Shown piece after piece: positions 24,792 through 43,726 of a stretch of 64,000 nt of DNA. Position numbers and translations under genes: made by a program. Positions within the stretch are counted from its first letter, which is position 1. Each line of letters begins with the position of its first letter. This DNA is from Cyclina sinensis (taxonomy: Eukaryota; Mollusca; Bivalvia; Venerida; Veneridae), in contig JAAONU010000002.1 in the NCBI GenBank assembly GCA_012932295.1, forward strand, positions 39,863,521-39,927,520, written 5' to 3'. Under the pieces are notes generated by a model. That model made no database searches. It worked only from the letters and a program-made list of their open reading frames with translations, and was not told the origin of the DNA.

Positions 24792-25982
24792 CAGGCTTGG
24801 GGCTGATTACTTGTGTTAGTAACTGATTACATTACAGCACAGGAAACTGATATTCAAAAAAAAAACTTCATGAAAAAAATCATACCTTCTATATATAAAA
24901 AACACCTGGTGTTTTTATATATAGAAGATATGATTTTTTTTCATGAATTCTTTTTTTTTTTTTTTTGAATATCAGTTTCCTGTGATTACAGTTACTTTGA
25001 AATTTCCTGATTGCAATTACATTGGATTACTTAAATGTTTTGATGGTAATTGATTACATTACAATTACTTGTGGTCAAGTAATCAGATTACATTTGATTA
25101 CTTTCAATATTATTTCAAATTGCAAGACAAATTTTCTAGGAGAAAACATTAGATAAATCAGAATGGAAACTTTATTTAACATACATGAAACAAATATTAT
25201 TTGTAGGAAAAATATTGGCTCAGTAAAGCAGTCAAGTTTTTGTCTAACACACTGAGTCACTAATTGTATAAAGGAAGATTCGCAGTGTCATTCTGTTCGA
25301 ATCATATATATTTAGACATCTCCATTGCATTTAATCATCATCAGTTTTTGAAAGTTTTCATCAGAAAGATGACATCGATTTTAAAAAAGAAATTATAAAA
25401 GAGGTTCTGATTTCTTTTTAGGTTAACAGTTAAACAACTGGTGTAGTGCAGTTTTAACTGATATTTTTTAGTTTCCCTGGGACAATGTCTCATTATTAAG
25501 ATTATGGCTTTCACACCTATTGAAGTACAAATTAACAATTGTAGCAAAGTTACCTGCAATATGTGTTAAGACAGGTGACACAATAGATCATTGATCCTTA
25601 TAAAGAGCACACAAAGGAGACAATTAACATTGTGATCAATATATGTTGTAAAAGAATTATTTCTAAAAGAGATGAGGTTGAAAATATAATTAGCATATTA
25701 CTTATTTCTAGCAAAAGTAGCATATATTTTTATCTTTTGCCCCAGCACTGAGCAGTTAAAATGCAATAAATGGATTTATCATGCCATCTATCCATTGTCC
25801 ATGTGCAATCAGAAAGTAATCAAAAGTATTCATGATGAAATACAAAATTTTGTCTATGTAATCGATTGAATTACATTACATGTAATCAGATGTACAACAG
25901 TAATCAAATACATTTGAATACTTACACTTGAGTAATCAATTACAGGTGATTACAATTACTGTATCCGATTACCCCAAGCCTG
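24792..25982. mobile_element. hAT-type non-autonomous element, ~1.19 kb
   Basis: It starts CAGGCTTGGGG and ends CCCCAAGCCTG. The 8-bp flanks ATCAGCGC and ATTGGCGC agree at 6 of 8 positions, fitting an aged hAT target-site duplication. Many GATTACA-like subterminal repeats (GATTACATTACAATTAC) occur inside both ends. No transposase frame was seen. A 147-bp palindrome is inserted near its left end. Confidence 0.8.
24838..24984. mobile_element. 147-bp near-perfect palindromic element nested in the hAT element
   Basis: The arms begin CACAGGAAACTGATATTC and end with its complement. The centre is AAAACACCTGGTGTTTT, and a poly-A/poly-T tract interrupts the pairing. ATTACAG is directly repeated at 24831-24837 and 24985-24991, which would be a 7-bp target-site duplication. 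That repeat lies in GATTACA-rich host sequence, so chance is possible. Confidence 0.8.
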
Positions 25983-25990
25983 ATTGGCGC

Positions 25991-28394
25991 GACTTTAAGT
26001 GCTATGGCTAGATCCTCAAAAACGGGGTTTGGCATTAATGGGAAAAAAACAAGAAAAACTGACTGCTTATTCAGTTAGTTCTGACTTGACATTACTTTAT
26101 ATTTCATATTCTGCTTGTCATAAATATCTATGAAAATCGCAACTGAAAGACAGTTTCTCCTTAACTGTTTGTTCAGATTTGTATACTATGGTTGCCATGA
26201 AACAAGAAAAGCTTGGAGATGAATACGACCAAAGAATTACTGACATATCTCCACAGAATGACAGATAGCCTGGACATGGAACAGAGAACTTGAGGAGAAA
26301 TACTGTTATTTTGAAAACTAAAGAATTATCTCCTGTATTATGACAGTGGGTGACTTTGTGAAACATTACCTGCAGTGGAACCCATTTTTCATTACATAAA
26401 AACAAAGTTCATGATACTCAACCACAAATGTTGAAATGTTTGACCAACTTAGGGCAAACTATATCAAACGTGTGAATATCATTATTCAGTATTGCTGAAA
26501 GAAAAAAATCATGAGGAAATTCAGATTTCAGTGTCGTTTTGATAGAAAACATGTTCGGTGAAATTCGATACATGGATTATTTACACTGGTCAACGGGTGA
26601 TCTTTTACACATCGAACCGCCATTTTGAGCGGCCATTAAAAACTAAAGAGTTCAGTGCCTCGGTAGTTTTCACCTAGGAAGAAGATGGGTCCAAAATGAA
26701 AAACCACAGAGCATGTGATGCTGGTTACATTTGTAAGGAAAATATATTTGGGTTTTATTCTCCATTTAGAAATGGTATTTTGTGCATACAGGACAACAGT
26801 CACATATAGAAGTAATTAATTACATAGATGATTAAATACAACTAAAGATGTAAATCCAATGCTTATGAAGTCATCACTGTTTGTAAAAGATCTTAGAGAA
26901 TCATTTTGGATTTTCAGTGTATCTGTACATATTATAAACCTGTGTGTAAAACAAACAAACCTCATCCTCGGTGTAAAACGGTTAGGCCTATTCATTTGAT
27001 TGATGTTTAGGGTTCAGCTATGTTTTGAGTTCAAACTAGAAGAATAATAGAAAGCAGTGAATGTCTCTTGAAGAAAAGGTTACTATGTTAACTAGTAATG
27101 CAAACCTTTTTGTGTAATATGTTTGATAATTATGTCCTGTTGTGTTTTCCTTTAAGTACAAAATAAAATGTATTAAATTGTTTATCTTAGATTTTGTTCT
27201 TTTTCAAGTTAACTATGTGAGCTATTCATCTTTGTCGAGTCTTACCGGTAAATACTGTCCCTACTTGTGTTGAGTTCTTTTCTATTAGTCCCAAGTTATA
27301 GCATTTAGTGGCATTACCCTCGATATGCATACATGTATTTGGATCATACTCTTAAAAGTTCTTATTGTCGACTCGTTTAGTTCTACAACATACATGTAAA
27401 ATATCAGACTTAGCCCATTTAGAAGACACCAAGCACCTTGTAGTCCTTTAAAAGAACTGTTAAGTTACACATACTGTTCCTTTACATCCAGTAACCTCTG
27501 CTGCTTATCTTTACCAGAAAGATCAGTATACAGGGTTGTGCGTTTGGATAATAGCTTTGTATTAAATTGTCCTTGCATTAGTTATTTCCCCTTGAATGTA
27601 AATATTTACTTATTTTCATGCTTAATTGAAAATAGTTACAGAACATTTGATGGATAGAAAATAGTTTTAATCGTCAGTTACTAAACCAAACTTCAGACAC
27701 CTTGAGCTGAGTGTTTTCATTCGTATCCCTACCTCGTATAGGATAGAGGCTATGAGGGGAAATCTTCAGCATATAAAAAACCAAGGGAGAGAGCCTAGCA
27801 ACGGACTTCATAGCCTCCGGCTGTTACTGCCCAACCTATTTTGACTTCTCACATTTTTTGTTGTTGGCTTCCTTATTTGGAACATAACTATCCAGAAGTG
27901 AACCACTCCTACTTGTGTGCTGACACACCTGTGCTTGGCAGGTTAAACTCTATGAGTAAGTGGAGAAATCGCAGTAGAAGTAGAGGCCAACATTAAATCC
28001 ATTCTGATGAATTGTTTTGTATCTGTTCTATAAAATATTGCAAATTCAGATTGCCTTGTAAAATTGTAGTACAACAAAATTTGCCATGGGGATAAAAGTT
28101 TAAAATAATGGCTATAGAACTGACCAATCCTTGATAGTGCATCATACTAAAGATTTGCTGGATTGTCTCTGGGGCTGCCCTTTGACAGACTTTCCTGCTC
28201 CAATAAACAGTTGGAGGAGCATAGCATTTAAGGATACTATCGTCAGAGAGCCAGTTTTCTCCCTTTTGAATTATAAGGGGTTAAATGTATATCCAAGTTG
28301 TTCCATGCATAGCATGGCAGAAGGTCATTTCCAATGGACAAAATTGCCAAAGGTCTCAAAACTGAAAACGGATACAAAACACTGGAAAATGACA
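25991..28394. other. Gene-free stretch
   Basis: AT-rich DNA with no recognisable exon, RNA gene or repeat unit. A frame at 28131-28442 (103 codons) has no family resemblance and no coding signature, so I treat it as chance. Confidence 0.5.
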
Positions 28395-28829
28395 TTAAAG
28401 AGGCTGTACTCCAGATTTGACATTAAAAAAAATTTTTCATAAATTATATATTTAGATGCCGTGAGATTATAACAACATTTTACTTCAAAACTGATTATAA
28501 AAGTCAAAATAGAATAAAAAAAATATTTTCGCTCCAGCCTGATTTGAACTCTGGACCCTCATGTTAACAAAATATTTCCAACGCTTTTACTGTCACCACC
28601 ATCGCCGCATGTGATATTACAGATATTTACTTTAAATGTTATACGATATAGTTATACCGTCGCGTTATGGTAAAGCACTTTGAAAGGGGAAAAAGTCAAT
28701 TTATAATGTAATTATTTGACTTATTTTTTGTCAGTAAGTTATTTTTTAAGCATTAGTCATAGATATTACAAGAAATTCATAATACAAGAAAACTTTCTTT
28801 TTTTGTCATCTGGAGCACAGCCCCTTTAA
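28395..28829. mobile_element. TTAA-flanked MITE containing a tRNA-like stretch
   Basis: The ends are TTAA followed by AGAGGCTGTACTCCAGAT and, on the right, ATCTGGAGCACAGCCCCT followed by TTAA, so the arms match at all but two terminal positions. On the minus strand at about 28530-28610 a GGTGGTGACAG A-box-like and an AGTTCAAATC B-box-like block are correctly ordered. This suggests a tRNA-derived piece inside the element. Confidence 0.7.
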
Positions 28830-31800
28830 GGTCCAAAGTAACTGTTGAATGTCTTACATTCTTCTTGTAGTAACTGGTTCAGTGAGTGTTAAATAAAAGC
28901 ATTATGAAAGCAGACAATAAGGATAATTCTGCAAGATTCATATAGACAGTGGTCAAAGGGTACAATAATGGAGCAGATTTTGATGATATCAAACCTACCA
29001 AAGGTTCAACTCTCTAGTTACCCTGCATTCCTCATTTCCAGCATAACTTTAAACATGAAGTGGCCCTCAACCAAGATCACTTTATAATAGTTGTTAATTG
29101 CTTCCAAAATCCAGGTAACTGTTACATTTTGCAAAATCATGAGCCAGAGAATCTCATTTAAAATACTGTATTCAAGGGAATTTCCTGCCAAGAACTGCAA
29201 GGAGAGAAATGAATTCATCTTTGATTGCCAGACCAAATCAAGCCTAAATATTGTGAGTTGCTCCAAACTGTTGGAGTAATGACTGTGACCTTCAGTCTTT
29301 GACCTCAAACTGGCTTTGACCTTTTTACTTCAGCCAGTGGAAATATCCTACCAAGATTCATGACTGTTCATTTCATTATTTACAGGACAGAAAACTCAAC
29401 AGACAATTCAACATCTACCTAGGTACTGGTAAGGTGGGGAAATAAAACAACAAGAAACATTTCAATTCAATTTTCTTTTAATTTGCTGTTTGTTTTTTTT
29501 AACTTAAAAAATACACTGGACATTACAGCAACATAATAATGTTAAGTTACATTTTCAAAGCTAAAGAAATTATGTTGCTTTCACAGTATATACTGCTATC
29601 AAGATTAACAACTGTTCTGTTTTTCTTATCAAATCATTTCTTGTAAAAGTATACTTTTCCCCTTGTATTTATCAACTGTTTGTTGTTAGAAGCTATAATT
29701 TTACATTGCCAATTGTTTTCTAGTGCCATATCTAGATCAATATTTATTCCTAAATAGCTAATGTTTACTAAAGAACTGTTGGGGTAAAATCTTAATGTAT
29801 TAACAGTACATGCATGTCCAAGTGTATTATATATCTTAGTTGGCAACTTGTTTTTTGAACTAGCAGGAAATTTCATAAATCTATACACATTTTCACATCA
29901 TCTAAGTAATTTCTTTTATTTCTTCTTGTTGCCTTTTATGAATCAAAATGCAAAATAAGATCAAAACCTGTGAAAATGCAGAAAAGCCACCCTTTGTAAA
30001 ACCCCACCCTCTAGAGAAAACCTCCAATCTGTACTCTGAGACACTTTGGTCCTGTCCATTTTGTAATCTTCATATCCAATAATAAACTCAAAGCCTGCCT
30101 ACCCTGCATGTCTAAATGGCCAAGTCCACATTTTAAACTTATTCAAAACAGGCTAAATGCATATGAATTTGAGGATTTAGCATGTCTGAATCAAGTCTAC
30201 CAGTTTGCCACAATTTAATTTGACATTTTTTTTTACATATGGAAAATACTTCAGTACAATATAACCTCCATGAATTACCAGTATGCTAATTAGCCTCAAA
30301 TACATTTCTGTTCCCAGAAATACTGACTTACATATTTGTGTTTTTGTAACACCTTAAAATTTATAAAACACAGAAGATAGAAACAAATATGCCATGTGCA
30401 GAGCAGGGCAGGTTGTGCTTTCTGCTAATGCATGTACTTGAGTAACTGTCCTTTCTTTTTCAAACTAAGACTCATGAGAGTCATTAAAACTCATTAACAA
30501 GTGAAATACCCCTCTACAGGATTACTGATGTGTCAGAATACACATAACCTGGTTTTACTCTATTATTGTAATTGGTCCCTTTAAAAAAAAAAACAGAACA
30601 ACCTAACCAGGCCTGCAATTCTGTAAATTCTTTGAGAAGCCAAATTTTGGCTCACAGTACTTGTATAAAATGGTATCATATCTATTCTGATGAACTTTGC
30701 CTTTTAATGGTCCAGCTTCATAAAAGGAAATGTAACACTGGAATGCAGAAAAAACATCTTGATTGAAACAGGAATGCAGGCCTGTAATTGGTCTAAATTA
30801 AGCATTTTCTACTTCCATGCAAGAGGCAATCCTAGGAACCATAACACTCCCTGCATTTGAATACCTATCCGAGAATGCTAGAAAAAAATATCCATCTTGA
30901 TATTTAAAAATAAAAAACCCTTACAATTTAGAAGTGCCTTTTGCATGGTACTGAAAGATTGTAAAATGGTAAAGCCAACAGGTATTTAGAATCTTTTTCA
31001 ACATCACTTAATGATTATCAGTCTAAAACCAATACTGGTACTTATAGTGCTGACACTCTGTGTTGCATGAGATCTACGATTTATTAAAACATCTCTGCAT
31101 TTTCATGTCGACCAAATAATGTTAGCCAACCATTTTACAAATGCTTTCACACAGACAAAAATCAGATAGCTGTTGCAGTAACCTTGGCCTCGTTGATATG
31201 AGGTTGCCGAAACTGAAACAAATATCCAAGTTCATATCCATTTTCGAAGTTGTTTTTTTTTGTCAAGTTTTTTTTCTCCAATGCTCTAGACATTTGGTTT
31301 GAGAAAATGCAAAAAAATCAAACCGGATGTCTGAAAGCTTGTATCATACAGTATAAATCATTTTTTTCAAGTAACGCTATTTATCCAACATCGAATCTTA
31401 TACCAACCCAAGGCACAAAACCACATATATAGGCCGGTCTCTAAGATTTCCACCTACTTTTAAATGTACTTTCTTTGATCTCTCATGTTTGTTTGTTAAT
31501 ATATTTCTTATAAAACTAATAAATTACTGAATACAAAAATCAGTCTGCTGTCAATTCAATACTGAATTTCAAAACTATGAATTTATGGTTAACATGTACA
31601 GAAATCTAACAATTTCAATATTTTAAGGGACACAGTCAACTCGCATTTCGTTGATAGAAATTTTTGGATTTCTGAACAGGTAATGATATATGAAAATCTT
31701 AATGAATTCGTCTTTTCTGTTAGTGTGTGTCGTTCCTTCTGCTACTTTTGCTGAACATCAGCTGTGACAACTTTGCAGTACTAGTTGAGATCAGTTGAAA

Positions 31801-34800
31801 AGAAACACTTTTTCCTCCACACTTCTGCCACTTTGCTTATCTTTTTAAACCTTTTTTTTCTGCCTTTGTTTAAAAACTGTGTTGTTCAATCACTACTACA
31901 CTACTTTCCAATTATGTTAAAACTTGCCCTGAAATACACCAACCACTGGCATCAGTCTTCTTGTTGTGAATAGCACATGATCAACAACTTCAATTATTCA
32001 CAGAGTTCCTTGGTTATCATTAAAGGCAAATGCCCTAATAACAGTAACACTGAGGGGTAGCTTGAATCACTGTCTCTTTCAGGAAACTATCCCTTTGTTA
32101 GATTTTCACATGCTATAACTTTACTACAAAAGGTCTGTACCTGATACAATAGTTTTGGTTATAAAATGAAGAGACATTACTTCCTATAACAGGACAATTC
32201 TACATGTTTCTTTATCCAGTCACTATCTGGAAACCAGGTTTTAATTCAAGAGAACTTTTCTCTTTTCAAGATTTTCCACACTTCCTTGGTTTCTACCTGT
32301 CCATTATTCCTATCTTGTTCCAACATATCATCCTCACAATGCTGAAAACCTCATTTTCAGAATATTAAGCAATCTTTTTTTCTTTGTTCACTGTGTAACA
32401 CTTATAGCTATTCATCTGAAGAACCTGTGTTGCAAATTCTGTAAGATACTGTTCTTTCTTTTCTTGCGCCTTTCTCCCTTAGATCCCTGGTTTAGAGCAC
32501 ATATTATTGAACACAAAACTGGCAACTAGACATTTTCTTCTTTGCAAAGTATAAATATACTAAAGATTGTCAATAGAAGATGATGCCATGGTGCCCGACG
32601 GTTAAATAAAAACTCTGATCTCCTGTCCAAAAAAAAAATTAAACTCTATATCTTAGAGTGCACCATGTCCAAAAGATGGTAGTCGATTTTTCTCAACAAA
32701 AAACACACCAGTGTTTTGTACAAAAATAGAATAATTTACATTATTTACAACAGCGGGCCTAAATTTTTCTCAAAGGAGAACATCCAGTCATGTAACTTGA
32801 TATAAAGTAATTATGTAAACTGTCCCAACTTTCCACTTATGTTTCTTCTCTGATCCGAGGACTGAACTGAATTTCTTTGCCTAGGTTTTGTAGTACCTAT
32901 GTCAATTTTTTTGTGTTAAGAGGTAAATGCTTCAAAAATCATGAAACTCTCTAGAATATATTTCCTTAGCAGTCAAATCTAAAAAGGAAGCTCTTTCAAT
33001 TTTTACCCCGTCTTATGTCTATGTGTTTTCTTTCACATGCATTTATGACCATCACAGCAAACAAAGGATTTCCCCCTCTTCTGAATCATTCTGATATTAT
33101 CCTTTGAGAAAATATTAGAACAACATCAAATACATACAATAAATCTTCACTAAGTTCACCAATACAAGTTTTAGTTTCTCTATAATCGTTCAAGGTATCA
33201 TAGCTAATATAGCCAAATTGAAATGTAGTTATCTGTAAGACTCCAATCTGACAGATTATTCTGTGCTAAGTGGTTTTGTTTTGTTAAATGCTTCCAAGGT
33301 TTAATGCTTTATGTAACAGAGACCAGTCAATTTGACAAAGGTCTCTGTCTTTAAACAGGCCAATGTGAAGCCTCACAAGATTTTATCTTCTCTATTTCTG
33401 GTCTAAGTAGAATTAACAACTCTTGTAATTGTCAATTAACAACATGTGTATCTGTCAAATTTTCATCTTCAACATTTAATGCCTGAGAGGAGAAAACTGC
33501 ATCAGAATGTTCAATTTGGCTATAATTAGACATGAATACCTTACCCAAAGATGTAAATGGTGACTACTTCTTACAAACAGAAATTCTTCTTGAAAAGATA
33601 TCACTGAACCACAGTCATAAACCACCAAATTCTAACAATAACAATGTTTGTTCTAACTTAAAACACCTGTAATGTAGAAGCAGTCTTCAAACAAAACTTT
33701 CTATTTCAAGAGTATATGAAAATCCTTCTGAAAAAAATGACTTGGTCTCTATTCTGTAGCTTTGAACCATTCACTTACATTTCCTCTGTTTATCTGACCC
33801 CAAAAAATAAATATGTTGTTTTCCAACAACAAACTATTGCTTAATTTGATGACACAAATTCCTCCTAAAAATACAAAGCCAAATTTCTTGTTACAGGATA
33901 CTACTATGAACCAATTTTGTAAGTTAACAACTCCCTTATCAAATAACTTCATTCAACCACTAGTTTTTATTTGAAGACTGACTTTAAATCACAGATTAAA
34001 AATATAAACAAGGTCACAGTCACTAAAGCTCATCAGACCTTTTTTTTAAAAAAAAAACAATTCTGCAATGTAACTTTTTCTGAAACATACCTAATTAAAC
34101 TCATTTTTGGAAGGAAATTTGATGAAAATGTTTACAACTACAGAGGTGATGGTTTACTATGCTTTCTACAATGCTACTGGTGTTCATAATATTGAATCAA
34201 GTTAGCCTTTAATTCTTACAAAAAGATCTTTCCCATAAAAATTTCAAAAAGACTTCTAGGTTTATTGGTGCACTTTCATTAATACCCTTCTACAAGGTCG
34301 AAAAAAACCTGAAATTTGTCAACTGCCTGTCATAATTCCTCTAAATGATTTTAAATGAAAGTTAATGGAGAGGAAAAAAAAACATGGCAATAAAAATAAA
34401 ACATTAACTTTTACACCTTATGCCAATTTTCAGAATTACAGTGTTTTGCAATCTTTCTTTCTTACTATGTTTATTCTACTTTTATCAAATTTTAACTTGC
34501 AATGTTTATGTATGTGTTTTATTAATGCAAAAATTTATAATGCAACTATAAACTGAAAAAGAAAAACTAAAACTGACTGTGTTCAGAAAGCATATGTCAA
34601 GTTACAACTTGATTTCCACTTGATACTGTACAAAAAATGTAAAAGCCAATTTACAGGTATGCAAGGATGATGACAGTGCACAATAATGAAAACTGCTGCC
34701 TTTATCTAAGGTCTGTTTTGTTTACATAAATGAAAGACAGTTATGCTTTTTCTATCTTAAACTTGTTCTGGTCCTGAAATTAATAATTTTCCATTCCCTT

Positions 34801-35645
34801 TTGGACAATATAATATTTTAAACTGTTAAAATTTCAACATTTCTATGTATTTTTTTTCAAATTTTAACCAACTGAAAGGGCTAAATATTCTTAATGAAAA
34901 GGTGCACTTTCAACAAGGGTTTTCAACATCTTATACTTAAGAACTTCCAAAAACAAGTAGGTAATTTATCTGTATACCAAAAAGTCAATTAACTGTCTAT
35001 TATCTATGTCAACAAATTTCTTATGTATGTAGTGTCTTTTTCCTGTACTCTAAGCTTATATGTATTTCACAGTGCTGCATACATTTTCATGTGTCCTTAA
35101 GTTTCTAGTTCTACTTTAAGAGTGTGCTCAAGAAATAATACTCTGTGGTCTTCATAAGAATTTTCACTTTTAGTTGAACTAGGTATTTACCAGATGCACT
35201 CAAATTAACCACAATAAATGCTCTACAAAAAATCAATGTGAAATATTATTCATAACTTATCTTATTCTTAAGTTCCATGTCATTTGTTGTCATATATCAA
35301 GAAAGGTAACCTTAGTAAATTGAGCCATTTTAACAAAAAATACTTTGGTGTACTAAATTATTACAACTTCTTGGTAAGTGCTTTTAGCTTTTACTGAAAC
35401 ATGGTAAATAGTAATATTAACTGAAAGCAGCAGGTTCTACATTTTTCTTTCAGAAAATCTATGATTTTCCAAGTAACATATCCTGCTGGTTGCTTTATGT
35501 ACAAGAGGGTTTCAAACATATATTCTCACTATGCCTAGCACTTCAAAAATGACTTCAATGTTGTATCAATATTTCCAAACTCCATTTTTTTCCAAGAATG
35601 TGCAATATCAGCAAATCCTATTTCCTATAAATGCTTTTTCCCTGC
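28830..35645. other. Gene-free stretch downstream of DDX6
   Basis: No exons, repeats with clear ends, or RNA genes were recognised. The part nearest 35645 must contain the DDX6 3' untranslated region, read on the minus strand. Its length cannot be fixed, as several AATAAA-like sites exist. Poly-A and poly-T tracts are frequent. Confidence 0.5.
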
Positions 35646-41730
<6,085 letters not shown>

Positions 41731-41745
41731 GTTTATGTTTCTACC

Positions 41746-43528
41746 CTAGGGGTCAGCAGTATACCTTGACTTATACCTCCTCACAAGTCACTGCACCTCC
41801 TGCCCAACCAACTGCAGGTGTGTTTTTTTTCTTCAAACTGCTAACAGAAATATCTGTCTCCCTGCACTCTGTACTGGTATCAATTGTCACACAAACGCAC
41901 AATGTCACAGACTGTCTGAACACAGTCAGTTTTGGAAGAAAATTTATTGTTAGTCTGATATGTTTGAACTGTAAACTAACATCTGTTGTCTATCAATGAT
42001 TGAAGTAGATAATAAATACACAATGAATATCAATACTCTGATGTGGTGATAATCCAATTCGAGTTTGCCTGAAATTAATAAGTATGAATATGGCAATTTT
42101 TGAATCAAACTACATGTACATCTGCACACAAGGTAATTCAAAAGTTAACCAACAATGACTGCGAACACATCATAAATATACCCTTGTTTTTTCAAACTGA
42201 AATATGTGACTGCTCATAAATAAAACATTTAGAACATTTTGAGTGAAGAAAATCTTAACAAGTAAGAAGCAGGACTTCTGCTGCTCTATCTTGCCAAAGT
42301 CTTCACAAATAATCTACAGCTAAGAAAATAACTAATGGAAAGCTCCTTTTTCCATGCAAGTTATTTCAATGTTAGTTATTTTCTACCGTGATGTGTATTC
42401 CTCACATTTTTTAAAATATTAATGTTTTAAAATCTTTAAACAATTGACTAGTATTTACTACACTGTAGAATTCCACACCCAATGAACTTGAAATAATCAA
42501 CAAGATTTTTTGTATATGTTGAATGTCAGGATACTAAACTCCATATAAGCTATGCATCTGTGTTTACACAATAAATTGGTTTAACATGTAATAACTGTTT
42601 TCATGCAATATGCTTTCCAAAACACACATAATTACACAAGATCCTCTCAATGCAACTGATAGAAGGTGGTGAGATTTTGTACTGAAGTATGGATACAAAG
42701 GGATGCTTCATGGTGTGAAGAATATTTAGAGGTCCAGTCAAATCTGTGCTGTGGCACATCAACAGAAATAGCCAATAAGAAATAAGTTATTGTGAATGGG
42801 AGCTTTTTTTCTTAACACTTCTGGATTAATAATTAGCTCAAAGTGTACATAAACATTATACTCATTATCATTATTCATCAATACTTTATCAATATCACAA
42901 TGTTTCCATCAATGAGAGTACTAGATTTGAAAGATAATCAAAATTAACAAATTTTCACTAAAACTGTAAATATATTGTACATGTTTTGGAATCCTCAGCT
43001 GACATTTTTCTCAGAAAAAAGTTCAAGATTTAATATTTTTCCAAACTGATACATTTCTGTTTATTAACATTTCAGTATGTTACAGCTTGATAGTATCTTA
43101 AATAACATTTATTTTGTTGATTACAAAGCAAGAAATACTGTAGGTTTGCACTGAATCAAAAGAAAAAGATGGTTTCAATTTAGGGATCTAATACCAGAAG
43201 ACCAGTCTAATATTAATTGAAATATCTGCATACCCCAATGTGGCAGCTCTATTTTTTTTTTTTTCACAACTGATGAAATGTTTGCACTAAGAGACAATTT
43301 TTATAATCTATACTGCCATTCTGGTCAAATTTTTAAATAAGGACAAATGCTTTAAATTTCTATCTATCTATCTTCGACTACTGCTTAACTCCCTTTTCGG
43401 ATATTATTAGAAGACGTGCAGTCAGTGCAAGAAAAAGGACGTCAAGTGAAAAAGTGAGGATGAAAAACCGTAAAGTGTTAAAATACAGACAGAGTTTAAG
43501 ATCAGGTTAAAAACACATCCTGCTGCAG
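41746..43528. other. DDX6 leader and upstream region, no other gene seen
   Basis: On the minus strand CCTAG just before GGTAGAAACATAAACATG could be a splice acceptor for a noncoding leader exon, though the preceding pyrimidine tract is weak. The rest is AT-rich, with no exon or repeat recognised. Confidence 0.4.
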
Positions 43529-43726
43529 CTATTTGTAGGCAATCTGACTTACTGCCTGCTTGAAGGATTCAAGCATGGGCAGGAGCAATATGTCAGATGG
43601 GAGGTTATTCCATATGATCAGTGGGCTTGAGAAAAAAGAAAATTTGTAATAATTGACACTTGTATGGATTTGTCTATAGATCATTCTCCTGGGTTTTTCA
43701 AAATAAGTTGGGATAGGAATAGCCAC
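43529..43726 (-). pseudogene. LINE reverse-transcriptase ORF, 3'-terminal fragment
   Basis: The peptide has IPTYFEKPRRM, SVNYYKFSFFSSPLIIWNNLP and LPMLESFKQAVSQIAYK. This is the C-terminal pattern of jockey/CR1-like non-LTR retrotransposons (KYSFFPRTI..WN.LP...L..FK). About 65 codons remain open up to the natural stop, and upstream sequence is lost or shifted. A (TATC)n tract near 43363 may mark its tail. Confidence 0.75.

Noticed and set aside
28131..28442. 103-codon open frame
   Set aside because: No recognisable motif, no splice context, and its end overlaps the TTAA-flanked MITE.
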